Source of the DNA: Candidatus Cloacimonadota bacterium
Lineage (GTDB): Bacteria > Cloacimonadota > Cloacimonadia > Cloacimonadales > Cloacimonadaceae
Assembly (NCBI GenBank): GCA_022711455.1
Contig: JAKLEY010000002.1
Coordinates: forward strand, 1 to 37,984
Length of the DNA: 37,984 bases
Direction: 5' to 3'
Positions 8,609 through 16,803 of this stretch are shown one piece after another. Position 1 is the first letter of the stretch; every line of letters starts with the position of its first letter. The notes under the pieces were generated by a model that was given only the letters and a program-made list of their open reading frames with translations, was not told the DNA's origin and made no database searches. Made by a program: the position numbers and the translations under genes.

Positions 8609-11326
8609 ATGAAGAAATTCGGTTTTATGTTGCTTGCGCTCGTTCCCCTGCTTTTGGGAGCGGCAAGTCTCAGTTTGGAACTGCAACTGCCGGTGCCGTC
8701 CGCTCTGGATGTTCAGAGCCTGCGCGCGGAGGCTTACGGAGTGATCTCTCAAGCCGGAAGACCGCAATTGCCGTGTAAGACTGTGAACGTTCTGCTGCCC
8801 AAGGGAGCCAGTCTGCGGACTCATAGCTTAAGCTTTGGGGGAGAGCGCTTTGTGGCTGCCCCTGCCCCTGCAGTCAATCCCGGTTTCAGCGATGGAGACA
8901 ATCTGCTCAGTTCACCTCCTCAGGAGCTGAGCGAGCAGCGGATCGTCTTTCTGGGCATGAAGAAATGGGGTGAGCTGAACTATGCTTCCTTCAGAATTTT
9001 ACCTGCCGTGCAGGTTCCCGGAGGCTATCTCTGGTCCACCAAACTCGTTCTGAACCTCGAATATGCAGCCGCGGCAAGAGAAAAAGGCCGCATCCCCGGA
9101 ACTTTCAAAGATAGCTCCTATTTTGCCAATCCGGGCGCGCTTTCAAGCTGGTATGAACGCTCTGTCACAAGGGATTACGACTATCTGATCGTGACCAACA
9201 GCACACTGTATCCCGCCCTGAGCGGATTGGTCAATTTCCGCTCAAGTCAGGGCATGCAAGTCTCATTTGCCGATATCGCAACGATCCTGCAGAGCAGTCC
9301 GGGAGCTTCGCCTTCTGAAAAACTGTTTAACTATCTGGTCTCTGAATACAACGCTCACCCCTTCACCTACCTGCTTTTGGTGGGGGATATCGATGTGGTT
9401 CCGATCGCCATGCTGACCCCCGAACCGGATGGCTACGAAACGGTGCCATCAGACTTTTATTACAGTGACTTAAGTTCACTCTGGGACACCGATAACGATG
9501 GCAGATTGGGAGAATATTATCTGGCAGAAGGCAGCCAGGACTGGATGGTGGATTATACCCCGGAAGTCTTTGTGGGCAGAATCGCTTCCAACGATCCTCA
9601 GACTGTGCAGGACGTTGCCAACCGCACAGTTACGTTTGAGAATTCACCCGGTGCCTGGAAAAACAAGGCTCTGCTTCCGGCAGCCTTCCTGAACTATGGG
9701 GGAGAGCCGGAACCCATCTATTTGCAGACAGATGGAGCAGGGCTGATGGAACTGATGGATGAGACCATCCTCTCCGATATGGAGACCACCACCATGTATG
9801 AACAGGAGGGCTACGTCCCCTCCTATCCCAGTGATTACCCCTTGAACAGCACGACTTTGAAAAACCTCTTTTCCTCCCAAAGCTGGGGATTGGTGAACTG
9901 GAGCGCGCATGGCAGCGCCACCTCCAGCAGCCGTAAGGTTTGGATGAATGACAATAACGGCAACAACCTTCCGGATAGCTATGAGATGGACTGGATGGGG
10001 CTGGTGAGCAAGCAAAGCTTTGATAATCTGGTAAATACAGACGGAATGGTGATTTTCGCCGCCTCCTGTTACAACGGAATGATCGACGGCAACGAAGCCA
10101 GTCTGGGAGAATACAGCCTGGCCAAGAAAAGCGTCGCAACCGTTGCCGCGACACGCACCGGCTGGTATAAGATCGGCTGGCAGAATCCGGGTTGGGGAGG
10201 TCTTAGCTCCTACAATTATCACTGGATAGAGAACTATCACCGCAACCAAATGAGCGTGGGCATGGCCTCTGCCTATGCCAATCTCCTGCACACGCAGATC
10301 TACCTCTTTGGCGATCCCGTGGACGCCGGAGGGATCATCTGGCCTGAGCTGCAGAACGTTTACACCTATCTGCTTTATGGAGATCCTGCAGTGGGCTATC
10401 AACCCCAGCAAGAGGCTCCCGCGGCGAGCATCCTGATCTGGGAACCCATTCACCATCATGGTTTGCGCCTGCAGAATGCGATTTCTGCAGCCGGGAATTA
10501 TAATGTGGTCTACAGCAATCGCATCATACCGGATTATCAATATCTGGATCAGTTCGAGGCAGTCTTTTGCCTCTTTGGTTATGGTGACACAGCCTATATT
10601 CTGGCGCCCGGCAGCATCGAATACAATGCGCTGAACGCCTATCTGAACGCGGGGGGCAGCGTCTGGCTGGAAGGCTGGATAAACTGGGACGACACCGATC
10701 CGCTGATGAATAAATTCGGGATCATAGCTCCCTTTGATCACATCGCTGTGATCGAATCGATCAGACAGCTTCCCGAATCCGAAAACCTCGTCTGGGCTTA
10801 CGATGACGAGGGCATGACCTCTGCCCAGGCGCTCACCACAAGCACCGGCAGCACTGCAGTGCCTGTATTCCGCTCAGAAAACCTATCTCACGTCAACGAT
10901 ATCATCGGGATCTTTAACACAAACGGATCATACCGCACCCTGGGCAGTTCGTTCCGGTCCACGGACGTGATGGATTCCACTCTCACTTTGGTGGATCTGG
11001 TGAGCCGGGTTCTCACCCTGCTGGATGTTCCCTCTGGACCTGTTTCAAACGATGATGAGCTTGCGCCTCCGAACACTCTGCAGCTTAAAGCCTGGCCCAA
11101 CCCGTTCAACAGAGCACTTCATCTGGAAACGAACCTCAAGGCAGAGGAATCCGCGGAACTATCGATCTATAATCTGAAAGGACAGAGAGTCTTTAAGGCT
11201 GGAATCCGGGGCCCGGGCTATACGCTTGATCCCTCTGAAACTGCCGCTCTGGGCAGCGGAGTGTATCTGGTCAAATTGCAGACCGGCTCCTCCCTTGTCA
11301 CCAAGCGAGTCCTTCTGGTCAGGTGA
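8609..11326 (+). CDS. Secreted gingipain-like cysteine peptidase (family C25) with T9SS sorting domain
   Basis: Predicted extracellular protease of 905 residues. A signal peptide (1-19, MKKFGFMLLALVPLLLGAA) is followed by a prodomain-like region (20-190). The C25 catalytic region starts near DYDYLIVTNSTLYPAL (about 191) and contains LLLVGDIDVVPI, the catalytic His in NWSAHGS (H434) and the catalytic Cys in FAASCYNG (C487). A further beta region precedes the C-terminal T9SS type A domain (from about 828, KAWPNPFNRAL, then IYNLKGQRVFKAG, ending KRVLLVR). Gingipains use the same His/Cys dyad and secretion route, but His-Cys spacing is about 33 in RgpB and 53 here. Substrate specificity (Arg, Lys or other) cannot be read. 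It is monocistronic between a repeat element and the aminolipid genes. Confidence 0.88.
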   Translation: MKKFGFMLLALVPLLLGAASLSLELQLPVPSALDVQSLRAEAYGVISQAGRPQLPCKTVNVLLPKGASLRTHSLSFGGERFVAAPAPAVNPGFSDGDNLLSSPPQELSEQRIVFLGMKKWGELNYASFRILPAVQVPGGYLWSTKLVLNLEYAAAAREKGRIPGTFKDSSYFANPGALSSWYERSVTRDYDYLIVTNSTLYPALSGLVNFRSSQGMQVSFADIATILQSSPGASPSEKLFNYLVSEYNAHPFTYLLLVGDIDVVPIAMLTPEPDGYETVPSDFYYSDLSSLWDTDNDGRLGEYYLAEGSQDWMVDYTPEVFVGRIASNDPQTVQDVANRTVTFENSPGAWKNKALLPAAFLNYGGEPEPIYLQTDGAGLMELMDETILSDMETTTMYEQEGYVPSYPSDYPLNSTTLKNLFSSQSWGLVNWSAHGSATSSSRKVWMNDNNGNNLPDSYEMDWMGLVSKQSFDNLVNTDGMVIFAASCYNGMIDGNEASLGEYSLAKKSVATVAATRTGWYKIGWQNPGWGGLSSYNYHWIENYHRNQMSVGMASAYANLLHTQIYLFGDPVDAGGIIWPELQNVYTYLLYGDPAVGYQPQQEAPAASILIWEPIHHHGLRLQNAISAAGNYNVVYSNRIIPDYQYLDQFEAVFCLFGYGDTAYILAPGSIEYNALNAYLNAGGSVWLEGWINWDDTDPLMNKFGIIAPFDHIAVIESIRQLPESENLVWAYDDEGMTSAQALTTSTGSTAVPVFRSENLSHVNDIIGIFNTNGSYRTLGSSFRSTDVMDSTLTLVDLVSRVLTLLDVPSGPVSNDDELAPPNTLQLKAWPNPFNRALHLETNLKAEESAELSIYNLKGQRVFKAGIRGPGYTLDPSETAALGSGVYLVKLQTGSSLVTKRVLLVR

Positions 11327-11406
11327 GCAGTAATTCTGCTTGACAAAACCTTGGCGGAATCCAGAGCTGGTAAGCCTGAGAATATTATAGTGTCCGGGAT
11401 AACCAA

Positions 11407-12252
11407 ATGTATAATCCGTTTCCGAAAAAGACTCTGAAACTGGCCGGCAAAGCCAAGCCCCGCAATCGGCTGCGGAATTTCTACGCCCACATTCCGGTCT
11501 ATATCGAAAAGAAGAATTACATCATCAAAACTGCGGAAACTATCGAGGAATTGAGGGCTGCGCTCCGGCTCCGGCACGATGTCTTTCTGCAGGAACTGCT
11601 CAAGAAGAAGAAAAGGTCCGGGATGGATCTGGATAAATTCGATAAGCGCTGCGATCACCTCCTGATCATAGATAAACGCTCCAATCAGATCATCGGAACC
11701 TATCGCCTGCAGTCTTCTTTGCACACCAAACGCTTTTACAGCGCCACCGAATTCCACATGAAAGAACTCAAGACCCTGCCGGGAAACAAGCTCGAACTCG
11801 GACGCGCCTGCGTGCACCCGGATCACCGCAACGGGATCACCATCTCCCTGCTCTGGGAAGGCATCATCGCCTATATGCAAGCCAGTAAAAGCTCCTATCT
11901 CTTCGGTTGCTCCAGCATCAAGACCATAGATAAGGACGAGATCAAGGCTATCTATTACTTCCTCAAACGCGGTGGTCATATCGAAGAGAACACTCTGGTG
12001 CGCCCCAGAGGGAAATTCAAGGTTCCCGGCTTGAGAAGACACGTCCGCAAACACCCCCTGTCCCAGCTCGAGAACCAGAGCCATGATGGCGACAAGATTC
12101 CCTCGCTGCTGAGCTCGTATCTCAAAATGGGGGCGAAATTGCACGGAGTCCCGGCCCTCGATAAAGATTTCAAATGTGTCGATTTTATGACCATTCTAAG
12201 CGCGGAACAGCTGCTTTCAACTTATAGACGCAAATCTCGCGGAGATTCCTGA
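11407..12252 (+). CDS. GNAT-fold N-acyltransferase (OlsB/GlsB type)
   Basis: Likely transfers a 3-hydroxyacyl group from acyl carrier protein to the amino group of an amino acid, the first step of ornithine- or glycine-type aminolipid synthesis. Its 281 residues carry the family pattern: LRLRHDVFLQELL (near 55), D-x-F-D-K-R-C-D-H-L-L-I-I-D (75-90), IGTYRLQ, FYSATEFHM, KLELGRACVHPDHRNG (about 127-142) and YLFGCSSIKT. The next gene, 6 nt downstream, is a PlsC-type O-acyltransferase, reproducing the OlsB-OlsA or GlsB-GlsA pair. A TATTATA -10-like box lies at 11383-11389, without a well-spaced -35. The head-group amino acid cannot be predicted. Confidence 0.82.
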   Translation: MYNPFPKKTLKLAGKAKPRNRLRNFYAHIPVYIEKKNYIIKTAETIEELRAALRLRHDVFLQELLKKKKRSGMDLDKFDKRCDHLLIIDKRSNQIIGTYRLQSSLHTKRFYSATEFHMKELKTLPGNKLELGRACVHPDHRNGITISLLWEGIIAYMQASKSSYLFGCSSIKTIDKDEIKAIYYFLKRGGHIEENTLVRPRGKFKVPGLRRHVRKHPLSQLENQSHDGDKIPSLLSSYLKMGAKLHGVPALDKDFKCVDFMTILSAEQLLSTYRRKSRGDS

Positions 12253-12258
12253 GCCTGC

Positions 12259-13032
12259 ATGAGACGCCTCTTCCACCTCCTCTGGCATTTGTGGCTGACC
12301 CTTGATTTCTTCTGTGCCGCACTCTTCTGGCAGCTGATCACTCCCGATCCTGTTCTGCGGAGACAACGTTTTATCAGGAACAGCCACCGCACTGCCAAAC
12401 GCTATCTGAAAGCCTTTCGCCTCACCACAAAAGTCTTCAACCCGGAACGACTGGAGCTCTTGAACCAAAAAAGCTGCCTGGTGGTGGCAAATCACGTCTC
12501 CTATATCGATATCATGGTGCTTAGCTCCATCCATCCCTTTGTCTTTATCACCTCAGTGGAAATGGGAGCAAACCCCTTCCTGGGAGATATCACCCGCATG
12601 GGAGGCTCTCTCTATACAAATCGTAAGACCTTCGTCTCCCTCCCGCAAGAGATCGAGAAATTCGCTGCAGCCATCCGAGCAGGATTCAACGTGGTGCTCT
12701 TCCCTGAGGGTACCTCGACCGATGGCTCCGATCTGAGGCCTTTCCGGTCCTCACTCTTCGAAACCGCGATCAAAGCCAATGCTGATATCCTGCCTGTCTG
12801 CATCAAATACACCAAAATCGACGGAGAGCCCCGCAGTGAAGCAAACCGGGACCTGGTATGCTGGTATGGAGACATGAGCTTCACGCCGCATTTTATGAAA
12901 CTTTTGGGCCGCTCTCTGGAGGCTGAAATTCATATTCTGGAGCCGATCGCGTGTGGTACACAGGTGAAGCGGCAAAAGCTCGCAGATGAAGCTTATGAGC
13001 GCCTGAGAGAAGAATACCTCAACCAAGACTAA
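12259..13032 (+). CDS. PlsC-family 1-acyl acyltransferase (OlsA/GlsA-like)
   Basis: Membrane-associated O-acyltransferase of 257 residues with a hydrophobic N-terminus (8-27). The catalytic HX4D motif is H79-VSYI-D84, and FPEGTS lies near 150-155 with the downstream arginine/phenylalanine block of the family. By itself it could be 1-acyl-glycerol-3-phosphate acyltransferase. Because it follows an OlsB/GlsB-type gene by 6 nt, it more likely esterifies the hydroxyl of an N-acyl amino acid to finish an aminolipid. Both readings are compatible with the sequence. Confidence 0.85.
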   Translation: MRRLFHLLWHLWLTLDFFCAALFWQLITPDPVLRRQRFIRNSHRTAKRYLKAFRLTTKVFNPERLELLNQKSCLVVANHVSYIDIMVLSSIHPFVFITSVEMGANPFLGDITRMGGSLYTNRKTFVSLPQEIEKFAAAIRAGFNVVLFPEGTSTDGSDLRPFRSSLFETAIKANADILPVCIKYTKIDGEPRSEANRDLVCWYGDMSFTPHFMKLLGRSLEAEIHILEPIACGTQVKRQKLADEAYERLREEYLNQD

Positions 13033-13079
13033 ATATACTCTATTCACGGACTGGATCAAAGGTCCGAAAAGGAATTAAT

Positions 13080-13277
13080 ATGGCAAAGAAAGAAAAAGAC
13101 AGGCTGGGACTTGGGAAACTCAATTACCTGCTCCTGTTGCTGGCTTCAGTTTTACTGGCAGTTGGCTATATCATCATGAGCTTCAATGAGATCTTCATCT
13201 CTCCCGTCATCCTGATCGCTGTCTATCTCGTGGTCCTACCCCTGGCCTTACTCTATAAGCCCAAACAAGATCAGTAA
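13080..13277 (+). CDS. Small two-TM membrane protein (DUF3098-like)
   Basis: A 65-residue protein with a charged N-terminus (MAKKEKDRLGLGKLN), two membrane segments (16-35 and 39-57) and a basic tail. Size and layout recall the DUF3098 family of Bacteroidota, but similarity by eye is limited. AAAGGA 7 nt upstream supports the ATG. The stop TAA overlaps the ATG of the DUF58 gene, so the two are translationally coupled. Confidence 0.7.
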   Translation: MAKKEKDRLGLGKLNYLLLLLASVLLAVGYIIMSFNEIFISPVILIAVYLVVLPLALLYKPKQDQ

Positions 13278-14155
13278 TGCCGCTGCTTTCAGATGAGACA
13301 GCACTAAAGCTTAAAAAGCTGCAGCTTTCCACCCGCGGGATCGTGGAAGGATTTCTGATCGGTCTGCATAAATCGCCCTATCACGGATTCAGCGTGGAAT
13401 TCAGCGATCACAGACAGTATAACCCCGGAGAATCCCTGCGAGACGTGGATTGGAAGATCGCCGCCAAGACCGGAAGGTACTATGTGAAGCGTTATGAAGA
13501 GGAGACCAACCTCCGCAGCTATATTATCCTCGATCATAGCAGATCAATGTTTTACGAATCTCAAGGAACCTCCAAGATGGCCTACGCCACCCAGTTGGCT
13601 GCAGCTTTAGCGTGGCTGATGATCTCACAAAAGGACGCGGTGGGATTGGTCACTTTCAATGATCAGATCACCAATCAAGTGCCACCCAAGGCAATTCGCA
13701 GTTATCTGGCACAGATCTTTGGCGTGCTGGTCGGTCTGCAAGCAAGGGAATCCACCGATCTCTATTCAAACCTCAGTAAAATTGCCGAATCTATCCGTAA
13801 GCGCAGCCTGATCATCGTGATCTCTGACCTGCTTGATGATCCCCTACAGGTACTATCTGCCTTCAAGCAATTCCGCCACAGGCATCATGAACTGCTGGTC
13901 TTCCACGTTACCGATCCCCAGGAAGACGAATTCAAGTTTAAACTTGAGACCGAATTTGTGGATTCAGAAACAGGAGAGAAACTGCGGGTCAACCCCTGGC
14001 AGATCAGAAAAGAATACCTGTCACAATACGGTGAACACCTCGAATTCCTTAGAACAGAATGCCATCAGGCAAGGATCGAATACATCCCTGTTACAACCCA
14101 GACTCCTGTGGCAGATCTGCTGATCCGCTATCTGGTGAAGCGGGGGAGAGGTTAA
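13277..14155 (+). CDS. DUF58 domain protein with vWA-like fold
   Basis: A 292-residue cytosolic DUF58 protein. The signature HGFSVEFSDHRQYNPGESLRDVDWKIAAKTGRYYVKRYEEETN (36-78) is followed by a MIDAS-like D86-x-S88-x-S90 (LDHSRSM) and KMAYATQLAAALAWLMISQKDAVGLVTF, typical of the family. DUF58 proteins normally work with a MoxR AAA+ ATPase encoded immediately upstream, and no MoxR gene is in this window. Here the neighbours are a small membrane protein (overlapping start) and fumarate hydratase alpha (2-nt gap). The molecular role is unknown, perhaps a metal-dependent chaperone or adaptor at the membrane. Confidence 0.88.
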   Translation: MPLLSDETALKLKKLQLSTRGIVEGFLIGLHKSPYHGFSVEFSDHRQYNPGESLRDVDWKIAAKTGRYYVKRYEEETNLRSYIILDHSRSMFYESQGTSKMAYATQLAAALAWLMISQKDAVGLVTFNDQITNQVPPKAIRSYLAQIFGVLVGLQARESTDLYSNLSKIAESIRKRSLIIVISDLLDDPLQVLSAFKQFRHRHHELLVFHVTDPQEDEFKFKLETEFVDSETGEKLRVNPWQIRKEYLSQYGEHLEFLRTECHQARIEYIPVTTQTPVADLLIRYLVKRGRG

Positions 14156-14157
14156 AA

Positions 14158-15009
14158 ATGACTCCAAGGGTGATCAATGCGGAGTATATCAAGACTAAAA
14201 TCATCGAAGCTATCGGTGTGCTTAGCTTTCGATCTGATCCCAAACTCCTGAACTGTATGAGAGCAGCCCGGCAATCTGAAACGAGCGAGATCGCGCGCGA
14301 CATCCTCGATGCCATTCTGGATAACGCCGCCATTGCTGCCAATGAACAGATCCCCGGCTGTCAGGACACCGGCACACTTGTCTTCTTTGTCGATATCGGC
14401 TCGTCTGTACTGATAGAAGGGCATGGACTGACCGCCATCATCCATGAAGCTGTAGCCGAAGCAAGCCGAAAATTCTATCTGCGACGTTCCATTGTCAGGG
14501 ATCCTCTGCTCGACAGAACCAACACCGGTGATAATACACCAGCTGTGATCCACCTCAGTCTCGTGGACGGGGATGGCTTAGTCATCCACATAGCCCAAAA
14601 AGGCGGTGGAGCGGAGAATATGAGCCGGCTTTTCATGCTCAATCCTTCCTCAGGGCGTGAGGAGATCATCTCGAATGTGATCCGGACAGTAACCGAAGCA
14701 GGTGCTAAAGCCTGCCCACCCCTGATCCTGGGAATTGGACTTGGAGCAAACTTTGAAACAGCCCCACTGCTGGCAAAACGTGCCTTATTTCAGGATCTCG
14801 AAGCAAGAAACCCTGTGGCTTACTATGCTGAACTGGAAGATGAGATCAAGAGCAGAATCAATTCCTCCGGTATTGGCCCCATGGGTATGGGAGGTAACTG
14901 CACGGTTTTGGCTGTTCACCTTCTGCAAGCAGCCTGCCACATGGCATCGCTTCCACTGGCAGTGAATCTGCAATGCCACGCTTTTCGTCATCTGGGAATC
15001 AGGATCTGA
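14158..15009 (+). CDS. Class I fumarate hydratase, alpha subunit (FumA/TtdA N-terminal type)
   Basis: Oxygen-sensitive [4Fe-4S] hydro-lyase subunit that interconverts fumarate and malate, with tartrate dehydratase as the close alternative. The ATG at 14158 follows GGGGGAGAGG and gives 283 residues. Likely cluster ligands are C68 (IPGCQDTG), C186 (KACPPLILGIG) and C273 (LQCHAFRH), in the family order with about 118 residues between the first two. GIGPMGMGG (238-246) and HIAQKGGGAENMS (144-156) are further hallmarks. The beta subunit starts 5 nt downstream, so the enzyme is the two-chain form. Two-subunit class I enzymes are typical of anaerobes. Confidence 0.9.
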   Translation: MTPRVINAEYIKTKIIEAIGVLSFRSDPKLLNCMRAARQSETSEIARDILDAILDNAAIAANEQIPGCQDTGTLVFFVDIGSSVLIEGHGLTAIIHEAVAEASRKFYLRRSIVRDPLLDRTNTGDNTPAVIHLSLVDGDGLVIHIAQKGGGAENMSRLFMLNPSSGREEIISNVIRTVTEAGAKACPPLILGIGLGANFETAPLLAKRALFQDLEARNPVAYYAELEDEIKSRINSSGIGPMGMGGNCTVLAVHLLQAACHMASLPLAVNLQCHAFRHLGIRI

Positions 15010-15014
15010 TCGTT

Positions 15015-15518
15015 ATGAATACCGTAAAACTTGAGTTACCGATCAATAAAGAACAGATCAGAAACCTGAAGGTGGGAGATAAAGTTCTGCTTAGCGGTGT
15101 GCTTATTACTGCCAGAGATCAGGCACACCGGAGAATGGTTGAGATGCTGGAAAGGGGGGAGGAACTTCCGATTGTTCCACGTGAAACCTGCATCTTCTAT
15201 TGCGGACCGAGTCCCACCCCGCCCGCAAAAGTCTGTGGAGCGATAGGGCCAACCACGAGTTCAAGAATGGATGGAGCCACCTTGATCCTGCTGGAGCACG
15301 GATTATTGGCGATGATAGGAAAAGGTGAACGCGGCTCTGAACTCGTAGAAAGGATCAGAGCAAAAGGGGCGGTCTATTTCACTTGTCTCGGAGGTGTGGC
15401 TGCGCTGCTCTCCAAATATGTGGTTTCATGTGAAACCTATGCCTGGGAAGACTTGGGAGCAGAAGCCATGTATAAACTGGTAGTGAAAGACTTCCCTGTA
15501 TACGTATCAATAGTTTAG
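15015..15518 (+). CDS. Class I fumarate hydratase, beta subunit (FumA C-terminal/TtdB type)
   Basis: Swivel-domain partner of the preceding alpha subunit, 167 residues. Motifs are LKVGDKVLLSGVLITARDQAH (14-34), FYCGPSPTPP, GAIGPTTSSRMD and YFTCLGGVAALLSKYV, all standard for TtdB/FumA C-terminal domains. I take ATG 15015 as the start (AGGA at 15001-15004) rather than an in-frame ATG at 14973 that lies within the alpha gene. It converges on purE, with only 45 bp between the two stops. Confidence 0.9.
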   Translation: MNTVKLELPINKEQIRNLKVGDKVLLSGVLITARDQAHRRMVEMLERGEELPIVPRETCIFYCGPSPTPPAKVCGAIGPTTSSRMDGATLILLEHGLLAMIGKGERGSELVERIRAKGAVYFTCLGGVAALLSKYVVSCETYAWEDLGAEAMYKLVVKDFPVYVSIV

Positions 15519-15563
15519 CACTCAGCTTGCAAGCAAGCCGAGGCAAGATATAGCTCTGTCAGC

Positions 15564-16019
15564 TCAGGCCGGATTTGCCAAACTTGCTTTGTAAATCCTG
15601 AATTTCTCTCTCAGCTCAGCGTCTTTCCCCGCCAGGATCTGGATAGCCAGCAGTGCTGCATTCCTGGCATTATTGATCCCCACGCAGGCCACCGGAACTC
15701 CCGGAGGCATCTGCACGATCGAGTAAAGCGCGTCTACTCCGTTCAAAGCTCCGGAAGCGATCGGCAATCCGATCACTGGTAGAACTGAATGTGCCGCGAT
15801 CACTCCAGGCAGATGAGCAGCCATTCCTGCTGCGGCTATGATGACTTCAAAACCTTCAGCTTCAGCCTGCCTGGCAAGCTGCATGGTCCGCTCGGGATTA
15901 CGGTGGGCTGATGAAACCTGAAACTCATAATCCAGATCAAAGCTCGTCAGAATCTCTGTGGCTCCCTTGCAAACCGGCTCGTCAGTCTTGCTGCCCAGAA
16001 TGATCAGCACTCTTTTCAA
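15564..16019 (-). CDS. purE: N5-carboxyaminoimidazole ribonucleotide mutase PurE
   Basis: Purine biosynthesis enzyme that moves the carboxylate of N5-CAIR to give CAIR. Its 151 residues are full length for bacterial class I PurE. Active-site motifs are GSKTDEPV (usually GSDSDWPV), SSAHRNPER with the catalytic His, AAAGMAAHLPGVIAAH and GLPIASGALNGVDALYSIVQMPPGVPVA. The start is TTG at 16019, chosen because GGGAGAG lies just upstream. The gene follows the HTH-EIIA gene by 14 nt on the minus strand and is probably co-transcribed with it. No purK or other pur genes are in the window. Confidence 0.94.
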   Translation of the reverse strand: MKRVLIILGSKTDEPVCKGATEILTSFDLDYEFQVSSAHRNPERTMQLARQAEAEGFEVIIAAAGMAAHLPGVIAAHSVLPVIGLPIASGALNGVDALYSIVQMPPGVPVACVGINNARNAALLAIQILAGKDAELREKFRIYKASLANPA

Positions 16020-16033
16020 ATCAGCTCTCCCGT

Positions 16034-16708
16034 CTACTTAGCCGGAGTTTCGGCGATAACAGTGAGTGCTTTATGAATATCGTCCGCGCAAGTGGCGGTG
16101 CTGAAGGACTCCAGGATGGCAGGATTCATGATCAGTTTGGAAATGTAGGACAGGCTGAACAGATGTTGTTTGTCGTTGTGCAGCAACAACATAAAGAACA
16201 CGTTCACGGGTTTGTTGTCCGGCGCGTCAAAATCCACACCCTCAGCGGAGCGGCCGAAGAGTATGCTGGGCATCTTGATCTTGGAAGGGTGGAGATGACG
16301 GGGATGCAGCAGAGCCACTCCGTTGCCGATGGCAGTGGAGATCAGTTCTTCACGTGCCACAACCACTTCATAGAGCCAGCGGGCGTCACGCACGAGCTTG
16401 AGATCTTTGGCTTTTTCGCTGAGGATCCGGATGGAATCGTATTTGTTTTCGGCTTGGAAATCCAGGAAGATGTTTTCCGGGCGCATATATTCCTCAAAGT
16501 GGCAAACCACTCTCTTGAGCGCGAGGATCTTTTCTTCATTTTCGCTGAGGTTTTCCAGCCATTCATTCATGGAATCTTCGTCTACTTTGACATTTTTTCC
16601 CACGACTTTACTTTCAAAGAGTTTCGTGTTTATCATCTCCTGGATGACGTGTTCCGAAACCTTAAGTTTCTTTGCTGCATCGGCTTTGGACAAGAATTTT
16701 TTGGCCAT
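16034..16708 (-). CDS. HTH domain fused to a PTS EIIA(Ntr/Fru)-like domain
   Basis: A 224-residue probable regulator. Residues 5-52 look like an excisionase/MerR-type helix-turn-helix (LSKADAAKKLKVSEHVIQEMI...VDEDSMNEWLENL). Residues about 78-222 are an EIIA domain of the nitrogen/fructose PTS class, with REELISTAIGNGVALLHPRH carrying the phospho-acceptor H135 and QHLFSLSYISKLI supplying the second conserved His (H182). The usual Pro before the active His (AIPH) is Leu here. No EI, HPr, EIIB or EIIC genes are nearby, so a signalling rather than transport role is likely. An excellent GGAGGT precedes the ATG at 16708. Confidence 0.85.
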   Translation of the reverse strand: MAKKFLSKADAAKKLKVSEHVIQEMINTKLFESKVVGKNVKVDEDSMNEWLENLSENEEKILALKRVVCHFEEYMRPENIFLDFQAENKYDSIRILSEKAKDLKLVRDARWLYEVVVAREELISTAIGNGVALLHPRHLHPSKIKMPSILFGRSAEGVDFDAPDNKPVNVFFMLLLHNDKQHLFSLSYISKLIMNPAILESFSTATCADDIHKALTVIAETPAK

Positions 16709-16732
16709 ATTTATACCTCCTGGTATAGCTAA

Positions 16733-16760
16733 ATTTTAGTGTGTTTCGATCCATGCGCAA
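16733..16760 (-). promoter_or_regulatory. Candidate promoter for the HTH-EIIA/purE unit
   Basis: On the minus strand TTGCGC (16760-16755), a 16-nt spacer and TAAAAT (16738-16733) form a moderate sigma70-like promoter about 25 nt upstream of the HTH-EIIA start. It lies in the 95-bp divergent gap shared with the LptE-like gene. The plus strand has TTGACA at 16769-16774 but no clear -10. Confidence 0.35.
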
Positions 16761-16803
16761 GGTTTAACTTGACAAAGTTATATGATATTTTGAGGCTTGC
16801 TTT

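Noticed and set aside
9644-10741. 365-codon minus-strand ORF in the C25 peptidase gene
   Set aside because: Antisense of a gene with clear catalytic motifs; no independent support.
11340-11389. TTGACA plus TATTAT promoter before the aminolipid genes
   Set aside because: The two hexamers are 37 nt apart, too far for one sigma70 promoter.
16769-16797. Promoter TTGACA-N17 for the LptE-like gene
   Set aside because: The -10 would fall on the GAGG ribosome binding site only a few bases before the ATG, leaving no leader. Only the -35-like hexamer is real.
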